From positions 744,001-808,000 of the forward strand of contig JAXQJY010000031.1 in assembly GCA_037042185.1 (NCBI GenBank): a DNA stretch of 64,000 nt. Reading direction: 5' to 3'. The notes beneath the pieces were generated by a model. That model ran no database searches and was not told the DNA's origin. It saw only the letters and a program-made list of their open reading frames with translations. This document shows positions 1 through 11,180 of this stretch, piece after piece. Position numbers and translations under genes: made by a program. Position 1 is the stretch's first letter, and each line of letters opens with the position of its first letter. This stretch comes from Sordariomycetes sp. S80-01Y. Taxonomy: Eukaryota > Ascomycota > Sordariomycetes.

Positions 1-246
1 CGGCGTATCTGTAGACAAATGTATATCTATCTATCTATTCCCTACAGTGTAAATATACATAGGTGGGGTTGAAATAACCCCCTTTTTGGAAGTCGATCAC
101 GTGTAGCTTTCGTCTGTTTCAAAACTTTTGTTTACTGTAACTGAACTCTATTGGGCCCCCCTTTTTGGGATATCAATCCTACCTGGCATACCAGATTTGC
201 CGTCCAACCGTTTCAAAAACAACTTTACCTTCCGTTCGTATCAATC

Positions 247-3200
247 TTACAGCTTGAGCTTCTCGTTGAGCCACCTCGTAGCAGTCTCGACTCCGTCGTC
301 GACGGCCTCAGGCTTGGTGCCCTGACCTTGTCGGGCGGGCTCCTTGCCGCCGGACTTGCCGCCGATGATTTCCGAGACGGTGTTGGCCCACTGCTCGGCG
401 GTCACGCCCTGATCGGAGAGGTGCTGTCGCGTAGTTAGCATGCTTAGACTCTTGGGGCGTGCAGGGGAGACTTACCGTGCCGACATACACGCCGTGGACG
501 ACAGCGCCGTCCTCCTTGCCTCCGCCAAACAGGTACAGGGACTTCTCCTTATCCTTGCTCCTGAAGTGCTTGACGACCTCCTGGAGCGCACCGGCGTTGG
601 CGCCGACGGGCAGCTTGCCAATGTACCACTTGGCGCCCTCGTTCTCCTTGAAGTAGTTGACCACCGTGTCGACGGCCTTCTTCGCCTCGGCCTTGGACTT
701 CTTCTTCTGCTCCGCGACGACCTCGGTGACGATCTTGTTCATGCGTTTGCTGAGCTCGTCCTTGGTGACGGCGGAGATGACGAGACGGTCCAGCTCGTTG
801 TTCATGGTCTTCATCTCCCTCTCCTTCTCCGGACCGGAGGGCAGCGCGCCGAGGGCGGCGATCCTGTCGGAGAAGAGGGAAGCCTCGCGCTGAACAGCGT
901 GGGCCGCTTCGCCGGTGTAGGCGATGATTCGGCGGATACCCTTCGCGATACCGCTCTCCTCGACGATGATGAGGTCCTTGATCAGGCCGGTGTGCTCAAC
1001 GTGCGTTCCGCCGCAGAACTCGACCGAGTATTTCCTCCAATCCGGGTTCTTGGGCTCCTTGAGCATGGAGTCAATGTCGGCACCCAGCGAGACCACGCGA
1101 ACAGGGTTGGGGTATGTCTCGCCAAACACAGCCCTCACGCCCTCGATCTCCCGTGCGAGATCCAGGTCGACCTCCTTGGAGAAGATTTGCGAGTTCTGAC
1201 GAATGTACGCATTCGACAGGTCCTCAATCTTCTTCAGCTCGTCAATCTTCACGCCCGTCTTGTGCGAGAAATCAAACCTCAGCTTCTCGTGGTCCACCAG
1301 CGATCCCTTCTGGTTGATCTCATCTCCCAGGACCTCCCTGAGGGAGTGGTTCAGAACGTGCGTGCCGGTGTGGTTGTTGCGGATGGGCGCGCGACGGAGC
1401 TCTTCGTACTCGCAGATGACCTTGTCGTCCTGGCTCAGGGCGCCGTACTCGATGTAACCGCAGTGGAGGACGTAGCCTCCGTAGTTCTGCACATCTAGCA
1501 CCTTGAACTCTGCGACGCCGTCGATGACGATGCGTCCCGTGTCGGCGACTTGACCACCGGATTCAGCGTAGAAGTTGGTCTTGTCGAGGAGCAAGCCGAG
1601 GGCCGTGTTCTCGGGCACGTCCTTTGTTGATTTGAGAAGCGTCTTCCCGTCGAAGATGTGCTGGATCTTGCTGGTTGTGTCGCCCTTGGTGAACTTGGGC
1701 TCGTCGTCGGTACGGGGCGTCTTGTGCTGTCCGTCCAGCTCGGCGATGAGATGGACATCCAGCTTGGGGAACTGCTCGCTCTTATCCTTGACGACCTTAG
1801 ATGCCTCCTTGGCCTTCTGCTTCGCGGCCTCGACCTCCGCCTCGTCGATCTCCAGTCCGCGCTCCTCCGCCATCAACTTTGTCAAGTCAACCGGGAAGCC
1901 AAAAGTGTCGTACAACCGCCAGACCTGATCACCAGCCAGCTTTTTGCTGCCAGCCTTGGCCTCAGCGGCGGCGTACTTCTCGAACATGGTCTCGCCGCGA
2001 TCCAGGGTACGCGAGAAAGCCTCCTCCTCTTCATCCATGATCTCCTTGAGATCTTGCTGCTTCTTGATAAGCTCTGGGAACTCCTCGCCCTTTTGCTCGA
2101 CAAGGGCCGGGAGGATGCTGGAGAAGAACTGTCCGATCTGGGCGCCGAGGTATTTCCTGCCGTAGCGCAGACCGCGGCGGAGCACGCGACGGACGACGTA
2201 GCCTCTGCCGTCGTTGTTGGGCACGGCACCGTCGACAATGGCGAAGGAAAGGGTGCGAATGTGATCGGCGACTACACGGTAGGCCATGTCAATACCGTCG
2301 ACGTCGTCCTTTTCGTACTTGTCGGTGTAGGGCCTTGCACCGGTGACCTCCTGGATCTTCTTGAACAGGGGCGTCCAGCAATCCGTCGCATAGTTGGACT
2401 CAGCATCCTGCATGACAGCGACCAAACGCTCGTACCCAAGACCGGTGTCAACGTGCTTCGCGGGGAGCGGCTTGAGGCTCTTATCAGCCTGACGATCATA
2501 CTGAATAAACACAAGGTTCCAGATCTCGATGACCATGGGGTCATCCATGTTGACCAAGCTGGCAGCATCGCGTCCTCCGATCTTGTCGTAGTGGATCTCA
2601 GAGCAAGGCCCGCAAGGACCCTGGTCGCCCATCTCCCAGAAGTTGTCCTTCATGTTGCCCGGCAGAATGTGGGAGTCCGGCACACCAATCTTCTGCCACA
2701 GCTGCTTGACTTCGAGGTCGGGCTCCAGACCCGCCTCGGGGAGACCCTCGAAGTAGGTAACGTACAACCTCGATGGATCAAGTCCATAGACCTTTGTAAG
2801 GAGCTCCCAAGACATCTCCACGATACCAGCCTTGAAGTAGTCTCCGAAGGACCAGTTCCCCAACATCTCGAAGAAGGTGTGGTGGTAGCTGTCCTTGCCC
2901 ACGTCGTCGAGGTCGTTGTGCTTTCCACCGGCGCGGATGACCTTCTGCGAGTCGACGGCGCGCTTCAGGTTCGCCATGGGATCGGTTTGGCCAATGGTGC
3001 CGAGGAAGATGGGCTTGAACTGGTTCATGCCCGCATTCGTGAAGAGCAAGGAGGGGTCATTGTGAGGGACGACGGAGCCGGAGGGCACTATCATTCCCGG
3101 TCAGTATCGTGTGCGAAAATAATATCAATCGATTCGCAAGAGTCGATTTAGTAGGGCGGGAGGGCTTACCGACGGTGTGGTCCCTCTGCTCGAAGAAATC

Positions 3201-3254
3201 GAAAAAGGTCTGGCGCACCCTCGAGGCGGGCCACTCTGCCTGCGACAGCCCCAT
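247..3254 (-). CDS. ALA1: Alanyl-tRNA synthetase, cytosolic form, with probable mitochondrial isoform
   Basis: Charges tRNA-Ala with alanine. I place three exons on the minus strand at 3254-3170, 3087-476 and 423-247, giving 957 residues, close to the 958 of yeast Ala1. The first exon reads [20 protein letters not shown] and joins in frame through an 82-nt intron to a class II core ([25 protein letters not shown]). The editing/C-terminal part shows HTGTHVLNH near residue 600 and CGGTH near 720, the zinc-type residues of the AlaRS editing domain. The last intron (424-475) has a TGCTAAC branch site. The C-terminal domain ends [13 protein letters not shown]. The gene shares a divergent promoter with the plus-strand gene at 3708. 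The frame stays open upstream of the AUG with an arginine-rich, presequence-like stretch, treated as a separate entry. Identity is secure; exact splice points are inferred. Confidence 0.96.
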
Positions 3255-3344
3255 CTTGTGCTGACCAGTCTGCGAAGACAGGAATCGTGCTCTGCTCAAG
3301 GGGACGAGAGAAAGAGGTCTGCGAGCGAACAGTCGTAACGCCGT
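3255..3344 (-). promoter_or_regulatory. In-frame non-AUG leader extension of AlaRS (candidate ACG start)
   Basis: Thirty in-frame codons upstream of the AlaRS AUG begin with ACG at 3344-3342 in the context AAGACGG (A at -3, G at +4). They encode ALRLFARRPLSLVPLSRARF and then LSSQTGQHK. The stretch is Arg/Ser/Leu-rich and has no acidic residue, as in a mitochondrial presequence. Yeast ALA1 is known to make its mitochondrial enzyme from upstream ACG codons. Use here is inference; an in-frame AUG also lies farther upstream at 3584. Confidence 0.55.
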
Positions 3345-3707
3345 CTTGTCGGATCGTGGTGTCGACGCTGGGGAGGGGTTGTGGCGACGGAGCTGCGATA
3401 GCGATTGCGATTGCGGAGGTTGAAGTGGGATGTTTCGACGCAGGTGGGTGAAGGTTCGCGAAGGCCACCGGCAGTGACTCAAATTGGGGCGCCTCCCAAC
3501 GTCACTCCAACCGCATCTGGCCGCACCGACACCGAGACTGTGACCGTGACCGCATCGCGCACCGCTTCCTCCACGCGACCACATTTGCACCTCGATTCTT
3601 GCAGTGTCACCGGCGCATCGACTCCTTTCTCTTACCACGATCGACACAGCGGTTCAAGGAGCTGACGGCCAGGTTATGATGACGTTGCTGTGAATGACAG
3701 ACGGAAG
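3345..3707. promoter_or_regulatory. Divergent promoter region between ALA1 and the 234-aa protein gene
   Basis: This spacer of about 360 bases separates the leaders of two divergently transcribed genes. It holds no convincing further gene and no clear TATA box. The minus-strand reading frame of AlaRS stays open through most of it, including an in-frame AUG at 3584. Confidence 0.5.
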
Positions 3708-4472
3708 ATGATGCTGCAGCAAGGATCCCCGTCGCAATCTCCCTCGACACATGACCTGAATCAGTCGCCGTCCCGCGCTGCCACTGCCACTGCTGGCCAG
3801 AAACGCAAGGCCGACGACCAAGCCCAGAACGAGCGCCTCTCAAAACGCCTCTCCCTCCTCAATTTAGGTAAGTCCCTACCTTGCATTGCGTCCGATCCGC
3901 TTTAGGAAGAAGCGCTGACCCGCTCAGAACAAAATGGCTCCAAGCTCTACGTCCCCGTCGAGAACCCCTCGTCCCAGGTGAAAGCGCCGAGCAACGACCC
4001 TTCAGACCCTCCCACCCAACGCACGAATTCCAACGGAGCTGCGGCGGACGATGAGCCAATGCAGCTCGACGACACAGCCCACAAGGTCTACATCTACTCT
4101 ATCGACGATGAGCTCTCTTCCTCAGAATCCGAGCCTGACGACGGCCGCCTTGTGTTCCTGCCCGACATAGAGAAGCACCTGCGCCAGAACCGCATTCCGC
4201 CAGGTATCCTGCCTAACAGCGAGGGTGAGCTGGCGGGCATGCAGATGGTCCTGTACTCTGAGCCCAAGGCGCTCAGTGTGCCAGAGGAGAGCGACGGGGT
4301 GAGACGGGCGGTTGTCGAGGCGAGGCGGAGGCTGAGAGAGAGGCAGAACGCTGGAGTTACTGCGCAGGCTACGGAACCCGGCAAGCAGGATACCAACGAC
4401 ACGCCGATGATACCGGATCAAAGGCAAGAGGAGGACAACGACGCCGATGACGAGGCCATGGACATGGACTGA
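3708..4472 (+). CDS. Acidic conserved fungal protein of unknown function (234 aa)
   Basis: Two exons, 3708-3867 and 3928-4472, separated by a 60-nt GT-AG intron, give 234 residues. The start is the first AUG of the tandem pair at 3708/3711. The N-terminus is Ser/Gln-rich with a basic patch (QKRKADDQAQNERLSKRLS) that could be a nuclear localisation signal. The centre carries KVYIYSIDDELSSSESEPDD and then LVFLPDIEKHLRQNRIPPGI, which has the look of a conserved core. An Arg-rich helix (VVEARRRLRERQN) and a very acidic end follow. I recognise no characterised family. It converges tail to tail with the minus-strand membrane-protein gene at 4617. Confidence 0.85.
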
Positions 4473-4616
4473 TATATGGTAACCAAGCCCCTTTATATGA
4501 CTACACACGGAGATATGGAATTGGAGCCGGCGTTGGTGCGCATTATGATTACTCAAGTTATATAGGTAGTTAACAATACTACCGTACCCTTCTTAGGATC
4601 TCTCATCTTCCCTAGG

Positions 4617-6443
4617 TCATGGCGGTGTTGTCAGCGAAGGCTCGCCTCCCTCAAAGTCTTTTACAATGGGCTTCCCATTTCCATGGCCTTCCTCCTCGCT
4701 CTCTGGGACATCGAAGCTGACTTTCTTGGCTGTTGTCTGTCCCATGCTCTCGTCGGGTGCTAGATGGTCGCTAACACCAGGCTCAACTGCAAGTGAGTCG
4801 GGCGTTTCCAAGCCCTGGCCCAAGGTGTTGGGAAGAGGGTGTTCTTTGCTTTCGGCAAGATTTGTATCGAACCCGTGCACCCCACGAAATTTCCTGCTAG
4901 GCCTTCTGCGCCCGATCAAGCAACACACAAGCATTCCGGCCATGGAACCCAGAATGATGATGCCGCCGATCACAGCTGCCCACGCGGACGGCGCCCATCG
5001 CTGCCAACTATCAACATTGCCCGGCTGGCGGGAGATGTTCTGCCATCACTTACTAGTTCGACTCCCATGGGACAGGTGTTGGTGCCGGCAGGCTGGACAT
5101 GTCCCCCGTGTTGGCGAAGAGAGCATCCTTCGTGCAAGTGCTCGCTCGCCTCCTTTTCGGCGACGCTGGCGTCAGACTGAGAATCGCCCAGAGAAGCTCC
5201 CAAGGGCTTCAAGTAGGCTTTCAAACCCCTGTGCTTGACCCCGTCATCCGTGCGGGCAACAAGGTCGTTGACAACCCACGTTGATGCATCTAGCTTGTTT
5301 CTGCCGCTGAGTGCTTCCATCCACTTACGTTGATTTTGATGGGCCGCGAGAGGCTCACTGATCTCTCTGTCTCTGAGAGCCTCCATCCACTTGTGCTGGT
5401 TTTGACGAGCAGCGAGAGGATGACCTGCAATCTCCCTATCTCTTAGAGCCTCCATCCACTTATGCTGGTTTTGCCGAGCAACCAGGTCATTGACACCCCA
5501 TTCCGATGTATCAAGCTTGTCTTTGTCTTTACCTTTGCGCTTTTCGAATGCCTTCTTGAGACCATCCGTAACGGTGTCCTGGACGTCCGAGAAGAACACC
5601 ATGGAACTACCATCTGATTCCTCCTCGTCAATGGCGTTGTGATAGACATGTTCGGGTGAACATGTGGCGGCCCCTTCAATATCGCCTGTTGCTCCCTCGT
5701 CCTCATCCCCATCCTCGAGCTCGTCCAGGGCTTCGTCGCCGAGGACGCCCCCAATGGATATTAAAGGAGCTAGAAACTCCCGACGCTGGACTTTCCAGGC
5801 CTCCATGTGCCTTTTGTCATTGGCTCTGTTCAAGACTGGGTTCTTGTCCAGCCTTTTCGCTCTGGAGAGCGACTTTCTTCCTTCGCAGATATCTTCCAGA
5901 AAGGCGCTGAGGAATTCGGCTCTTTCGACCAATTCAGCGTCCTGATCCGGGGGCTTTCCATTGGAAGTCCGCACCGTTCGAGGTGGAAGACAACCACTCT
6001 GAATCCTGTTCAGCTGTGCATTGATCTTATCACAGGCATTGGTCGCGGTGATCTGTTTCTTGAACTATTTAGAGACAATGGATGAGAGGGTTGAAGGATC
6101 AAGGACGTACCACGTGCGGCTCCTCTTTGCTGGGATAGTAGAGCTTCGAGAAGAGATCTCGAGACAGCGCAGAGTGGATTCCTCTGCAGTTAGGAGCGCC
6201 GAGTGAGTCGGAAGGAATTTCTTCAGGAGGTTGCACCTCAGTGGCTTGAGCAACTGAGTCCTCCGTTTGGTCCTCTTGCTTAGAACGATAAATGACTTCA
6301 GAGGCATGGTCGAACTCCCGCTTGGACTTTGGACCCTTGCGATCATAGTAAGCTGGGTTGCACGGATGATCCATAGGCAAGCCGGTTCGATGTGGACGGC
6401 ACCAGCCAGGTACATGCTTGCCACGGCGTGGGAGAGGGACCAT
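4617..6443 (-). CDS. Single-pass membrane protein with internal tandem repeats, unknown function (575 aa)
   Basis: Three exons on the minus strand (6443-6111, 6064-5054, 5000-4617) keep frame through two short introns of 46 and 53 nt and give 575 residues. The AUG at 6443 follows a pyrimidine-rich leader. There is no N-terminal signal peptide. An acidic middle (DELEDGDEDEGATGD) leads into three tandem units of about 22-23 residues containing NQHKWMEALRDREI (about residues 307-376), flanked by two copies of a NDLVAR motif. One hydrophobic helix lies at about residues 455-478 (AVIGGIIILGSMAGMLVCCL), followed by RRRPSRKF and an acidic tail of about 95 residues. The topology therefore looks like a tail facing the cytosol. 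I do not recognise the family. The 3' splice site of the last intron was chosen because only TTGGCAG keeps the helix in frame. Confidence 0.75.
5310..5480 (-). repeat. Coding tandem repeat, three units of 66-69 bp
   Basis: Three near-identical blocks sharing GCCTCCATCCACTT on the plus strand start near 5313, 5379 and 5448. The spacing is 66 and then 69 bases, whole codons in each case. They encode the repeated NQHKWMEAL units of the membrane protein. Such repeats commonly vary in copy number between strains. Confidence 0.85.
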
Positions 6444-6901
6444 CTTGAAACGTGCCCAGACAAAGTGAAGTCTCCGAGAGAAATGGAAGTTTTAGTAAAA
6501 GATGTAGAAATGCTGTATTTGAAAAGAGATATAGCTGCCGACGATGTTGGTGGTGAGGGTCGTTCGAGGTCAAATGGGGGGATGTTGTTGAGAAACAGAA
6601 TCAAAACAACTCTATGTGATGAGAAGGAGAAAGTACCTATGTCTGCATCGTTTGCGCCTGTCTTTCCAGGCTACCTTAGAGGAGTGAGTCCCTTCATCGT
6701 CTCGCCTCAGGTAAGGTTGGGCAGGTACCAATCTGCCCCTGTCGTCACCTGGTCACTTCCAGGATATGAGAGCTTGAAGGAGCGCACTCGTTGGCTCTGC
6801 ACTCAGAACAAGAACTGATCCGTATACACGTGAGAGCCATCTCTATAATCGCTATAAGCTACAAATGCAATATCAACGCTCAAACGCCGTTCCTGGTCAT
6901 G
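6444..6901. other. Intergenic: leader of the 575-aa gene and 3' flank of HRD3
   Basis: This 458-base spacer contains the pyrimidine-rich minus-strand leader of the membrane-protein gene and the 3' flank of HRD3. I see no further gene. Confidence 0.5.
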
Positions 6902-9540
6902 TTACAATCCAACAGGCGCGGCCGCCCACGGCGCAAAGCCATTCGCATCGGCCGGGTTTGGTCTGCCCGCTGGAGCCCCTTGAGGGACGTGCCTAGGCGG
7001 TAGCCCCTGCTCCCGTCTTCTTTCCTCCTCCCTCTGCGCATGCGCCTGCTGCATCCTCTGGCGCCACCATAACAGGAACACCAGGGCAGTCATCACGCCC
7101 AGGATGAGGACGGACTCGATCACGCCGCCGTCGTCAAAGTCGTCGCCGTACTCGTTGCCGCCGATGGTGTCGTCATAGTAGTCGTCCATGTAGACATCGT
7201 CGTCGTAGAATTCGTAGTCTCCTGATTCGATAAAGTTGGTTATCCACTCGCCGAGGGACCAGTCTTTCTTCGTACCTAAAGCGATGTCAGTGGGAGGATC
7301 AGTAGATACAGCGTTGAAACTCACGTGGCTCCTCTTCGATAGAGTGGATGTCACCATTGGTAAACGTATTCCAGGCACTGCGAATACGAAGCTTCATGAG
7401 GCTGAGAGTGACGGGAAGGTAGGCCTCTTGATTGACCAACAAGGCATGGTCATAGTATCGTTTTGCGAGGTGGAAGTCCTGCGTAAGGCCAACCCCGTTT
7501 TCGTGCATCCAACCCAGGTTGAAGAGCGCCTGGGCACTCTGCGAATGGTCAGATGCCGCTTGGTAACACTGCACGGCCTTGCTGGTGTCCGGCTCAGCGC
7601 CGACGCCGTAGTAGTAATAATCGCCCATCTTGACCATGGCGTCCACGTTTGACTGGCGGGACGAACGAGTCCAATGAATGAGCGCGAGGCCTGGGTCAGC
7701 AAGTATGCTATCTTCCTGCTTGCCAGAACCAATCTGCTGACGTGCCTGATCGACCAGAGAAGGTGTTCCATGCCAGTCCAGCATCACAGCTACGTTGGTC
7801 TGAGCCTTCTCATACCCTTGCTCGGCAGCCAAGAGATAATGCAGGAACGCAGTCTCGTAGTCGCCGGACTCGTATGCTTCGTTCGCCTCTGCCCACGACG
7901 ACACCAAGGGCTCGACCTTCTCTGCCACGTTTTTGTAGTAGTTCAGTGCGATGGCGCACGAGGGCTCACGCCCAACTTGATGATGAACCATCTCGGCCAG
8001 GTGATAGTTTGCCTCGATGTCTCCGTACCTCGCGGCTAACTCGAAGTAGTTGTTCGCCTGGCGCAAGTCATCAGTCGACCCCTGATCGAGATGAAGACGG
8101 CCCATTTCTACTTGAGCTGGCGCGAAATCCACATCGGCCGAGATCTTGAGCAGATTCATAGCCTTCTTGATGTGCTTCTTTCCGCCGTATCCGTGCAAGA
8201 GCATCAGGCCGAGCCCGTACTGCGCAAGAGGGTCACCATGGGCTACGCCCCGCTCAAACCAGACTCTAGCACGGTCGAAGTTCTGGTTCACCCCGTCACC
8301 TCGCAAGTACATGCGGCCGAGATAAGCTGCAGCTTTCGCTGCCGTTTTCTCGATGCCTGGCTTGTAATTGTCAACGATCCGGCCGTCGGGCCGCCAGTAC
8401 TTGGACGCCACATGGTTGAAATAACGCCTGGCTAGATCCAAGTTCCTGTCCAGCCCGCGCTGACCATCGTGATATATGCGTCCCAGGTTGAAAGCTGCCT
8501 TATGGTCCCCCTTCTGGGACATTAGGTCCAGATACTCAATTACATCGCCGATGGCGGCATTCTGGTCCGAGTTCAAATTTGGTCTGAAGGCGTTGATGCC
8601 GGCACTGGAGGCACTGGCGCCCTCTCCATAGATGCCGCCGTATTCGTCTGAGATACGCCAGCCTTGAACAATCCAGCGTCGTCCCCCAGGCGGACCGGAT
8701 CGATACCAGTTCATGGCTTTGTCTGCAACACGCTTGTAGTGTCCGATTGCTCGGTCACAGTTCTTGATAGCCCCAACACCTGCATGATGACGGTAGGCGA
8801 TGGCCATCTCGGAGCGCAAGTTCCCACCAGCCCCAGCGAAGGTGTGGTACAGCAAAGCTTTTGCCTGATCCTGCGGGACCACTCCCCCGAGCCCATTTGA
8901 GTGATATACTGCCAGCATGTACTGTGATGTCGCGTTTCCGAAGCTCGCTGCGTGCGTCTCGTACAATTCGTATGCGGTCTTCAGGTTGCGCGGGTAGCTA
9001 TAGTAGCCGTAGAAGTTCATCTCTGCAAGGAGAAACAGAGCGTCCGAGTTGTTTGCTGACGCAGCATCTCGAAGATGATGCACAGCTTCGCTGACGGGTC
9101 TACTGACAGTGGTCGGCTGATCTTGGGAGGGAGCTTTCGCGGGGCCGGAAGGTATTGCTTTCAGAACGTATTGTAACGCAGTCGAAAAGAGGCTCGAGTT
9201 CTTTCGCGATCGCGGGTAGGATGTCCTGGGTACTTTCGACAGTATCCTCATGGCGGCATCGTAATGTGCGGTGCCTGGGCGCGGGTTAGCTCGCACGCGA
9301 TCACCAACGGCACACGAAACATACCTGGTGGCTCGGACCAGGAGCCCACCTGGTCGACCTTGGGCTTTGGAGGCTGTCCATCGTGATCGCCTTGGGGTTT
9401 TTTGTCGGTGAAGGGTAGATTCCAGCCCGCGCCAAGGACAGCAACGACCTGCAGAAGCACTGGATTTGGTGAGCTGCGACCTCGAGACAATAGGTGGGAG
9501 ATTGGAACTTACGGAGAAGCCAAGTCAGCGGCCTTGCCAT
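6902..9540 (-). CDS. HRD3: HRD3/SEL1L-type Sel1-repeat subunit of the ER ubiquitin ligase
   Basis: Luminal scaffold of the Hrd1 ERAD ligase, which recruits misfolded proteins for retrotranslocation. Four exons on the minus strand (9540-9513, 9459-9325, 9274-7325, 7275-6902) give 828 residues. Exon 1 has only 28 nt; the CCAG acceptor at 9460 is the one that restores frame and creates a clear signal peptide (MARPLTWLLLLLQVVAVLGA). Many Sel1-type repeats follow (ALFLLAEMNFYGYYSYPRNL, AALFNLGWMHENGVGL-like units). Near the end an acidic Asp/Tyr-rich segment precedes a membrane helix at about residues 755-775 (SVLILGVMTALVFLLWW) and a short basic cytosolic tail. Order and length fit Hrd3/SEL1L. 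It shares a promoter region with the hydrolase gene at 10118. Confidence 0.93.
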
Positions 9541-10117
9541 GGCGAGCTGTATCTAGTCGCAGAAAGACGAGAAGGACAGGTTCATATCAAGGGCTGCGCA
9601 TTGAGACAGAAGGCAGAAACCAAATTGATGTTGATGTTGTCGTGGGTAATAGCCGGTTTACAAGCTCCAGCTGGCCTCATCGGTCGCCGGGCCGCTTGAC
9701 GTAAGGTGGCTGTCGGAGGGCCACACCTTCAACGGGCCCCGCCAAGGTCAACGCCCCGCCAAATGCATATCCTACTAGGTCCGGTGTCAGTCAGCACTAC
9801 GGAGTCACGGAGCCATTGGCGACTCCTCATCTCCAGACTCAGGCTCGCTTACACGAGCAATGGGCGAACAACAGCCCGGCTGGCGATGAAGCATGGCAGT
9901 AAATTACCAATCCTGGCCAAGAGCTTCCATAGCGTCAGATAGAGCTGTCATGGGCAACATCAGGACAAATCCTATGGCATCCTGCCCGGGTTGGATATAA
10001 ATATCTATAAGACCTTCTTGAGCGTCGCTGGTGTCTATAACATCAGACCAAGAACCCGATTCCAAAGGACAAGCATCAAACTTTCGAACGAAGGCTCCCT
10101 CAACCCAAGAATTAACA
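9541..10117. promoter_or_regulatory. Divergent promoter of HRD3 and the alpha/beta hydrolase gene
   Basis: This spacer of about 580 bases separates two divergent starts. A TATAAATA element at 9995-10002 lies about 115 bases before the plus-strand AUG and is well placed for the hydrolase gene. Nothing comparable is seen facing HRD3. Confidence 0.6.
9995..10002 (+). promoter_or_regulatory. TATA box of the alpha/beta hydrolase gene
   Basis: TATAAATA in the context GGATATAAATATC, followed by a leader of about 90-110 bases to the AUG at 10118. A strong TATA box suggests an inducible rather than constitutive gene. Confidence 0.6.
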
Positions 10118-11180
10118 ATGGACGCTATCCCTTGGACGGAAGAGTCGGTCTTTGACTCCTACACCATCCACTCACGAACCTTCAAGACCGTCTCAGAGCA
10201 TGAAGTCCAGGCCGCAATCCTCGTCCCCAAAGTCCTGAAGCCCGGTAAACACCCAGTCATATACCGCCTCCACGGCGGCTTCCTAGTGATGGCGCACGGC
10301 TTGTTCGCGCCCTTCTTTGAGAAGTGGGTGCACAAGCTGGCCATTGAGCAGGGTGCCATCGTCGTTTCGCCGGATTACAGACTGCTACCAAGTGCGAACG
10401 GAGTAAAGGACATACTCGAAGACTTAGAGGACGGATGGCAATGGACCAAAGCCAACCTCAACCAGGTCCTCAAGGAGGTGGCTCCGGGCGTCGAGGCTGA
10501 CTTCAGCAAGACGCTCCTCGGCGGGGGCTCAGCAGGCGGCTACCTCTCCATCCTCCTCGCTCTCTCCCATCCAACAGATTTCTCATCTCTCGCGGTTGTG
10601 TACCCTCTGATCGACCCGACGGATCATATTTACAATTCCGGTCCCGCCGCGTCAGAGCCCAACGTTCTGCGAATGCCCTTTTCCGAAATGCCCTCCAGAA
10701 AGGACACACTCACCTGGATCGGAGAAAGTAGGAAGGAAATCGCTACCAAGGCGGGCTTTGAAAGGACAGCGTACGCGGTCTCAGCGTGCCACAATGGGAT
10801 ATTTGTTAAAGAAATCTTTGACAATCTTGGACTTGGGACTCAAGGGTTGAAGGAGGCCTATCCGCTTGAAAGGGTGCAAGCTGGAGAGCGGCTGCCTCGG
10901 AAATTGTGAGTACTTCCTTTCATTCTTACGTTCTCTTACTTCCATGTAATCAATGCTGATCGATGTCGACAGCTGGCTCATGCACGGCGACGACGACTCG
11001 ACCGTCCCAATCAGGGGTTCTGACGCCCTTGTTAAGCTAGTCCGGGAGAAGCTGCCTGGAACCGAGGTTCGATACGATGTCGTCGAAGGCGCAGACCATG
11101 GATTCGAATATGACTGGAAGAAATGGGAGTCCTTCTCTGAGCAGGCCTTGGGATTTATTGTCGATGGATGGTTGAACTAG
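10118..11180 (+). CDS. Alpha/beta-hydrolase fold protein, esterase/lipase-like (331 aa)
   Basis: Two exons (10118-10905 and 10973-11180; 67-nt intron) give 331 residues. The AUG at 10118 in ACAATGG is preferred over any in-frame upstream codon. HGG at residues 52-54 forms the oxyanion hole and GGGSAGG places the nucleophile at Ser138. After the intron, LMHGDDDSTVP supplies the acid (probably Asp271) and EGADHGF the catalytic His305, so the triad is complete. The family includes esterases, carboxylesterase-like enzymes and hydrolases from secondary metabolism. There is no signal peptide, so it is probably intracellular. Substrate cannot be told from sequence, and no biosynthetic genes lie beside it. 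Confidence 0.88.

Noticed and set aside
440-3151. Plus-strand frames of 352 and 497 codons opposite the AlaRS gene
   Set aside because: They mirror the high-GC codon usage of the synthetase on the other strand, have Leu/Val/Asp-rich shadow composition and match no family.
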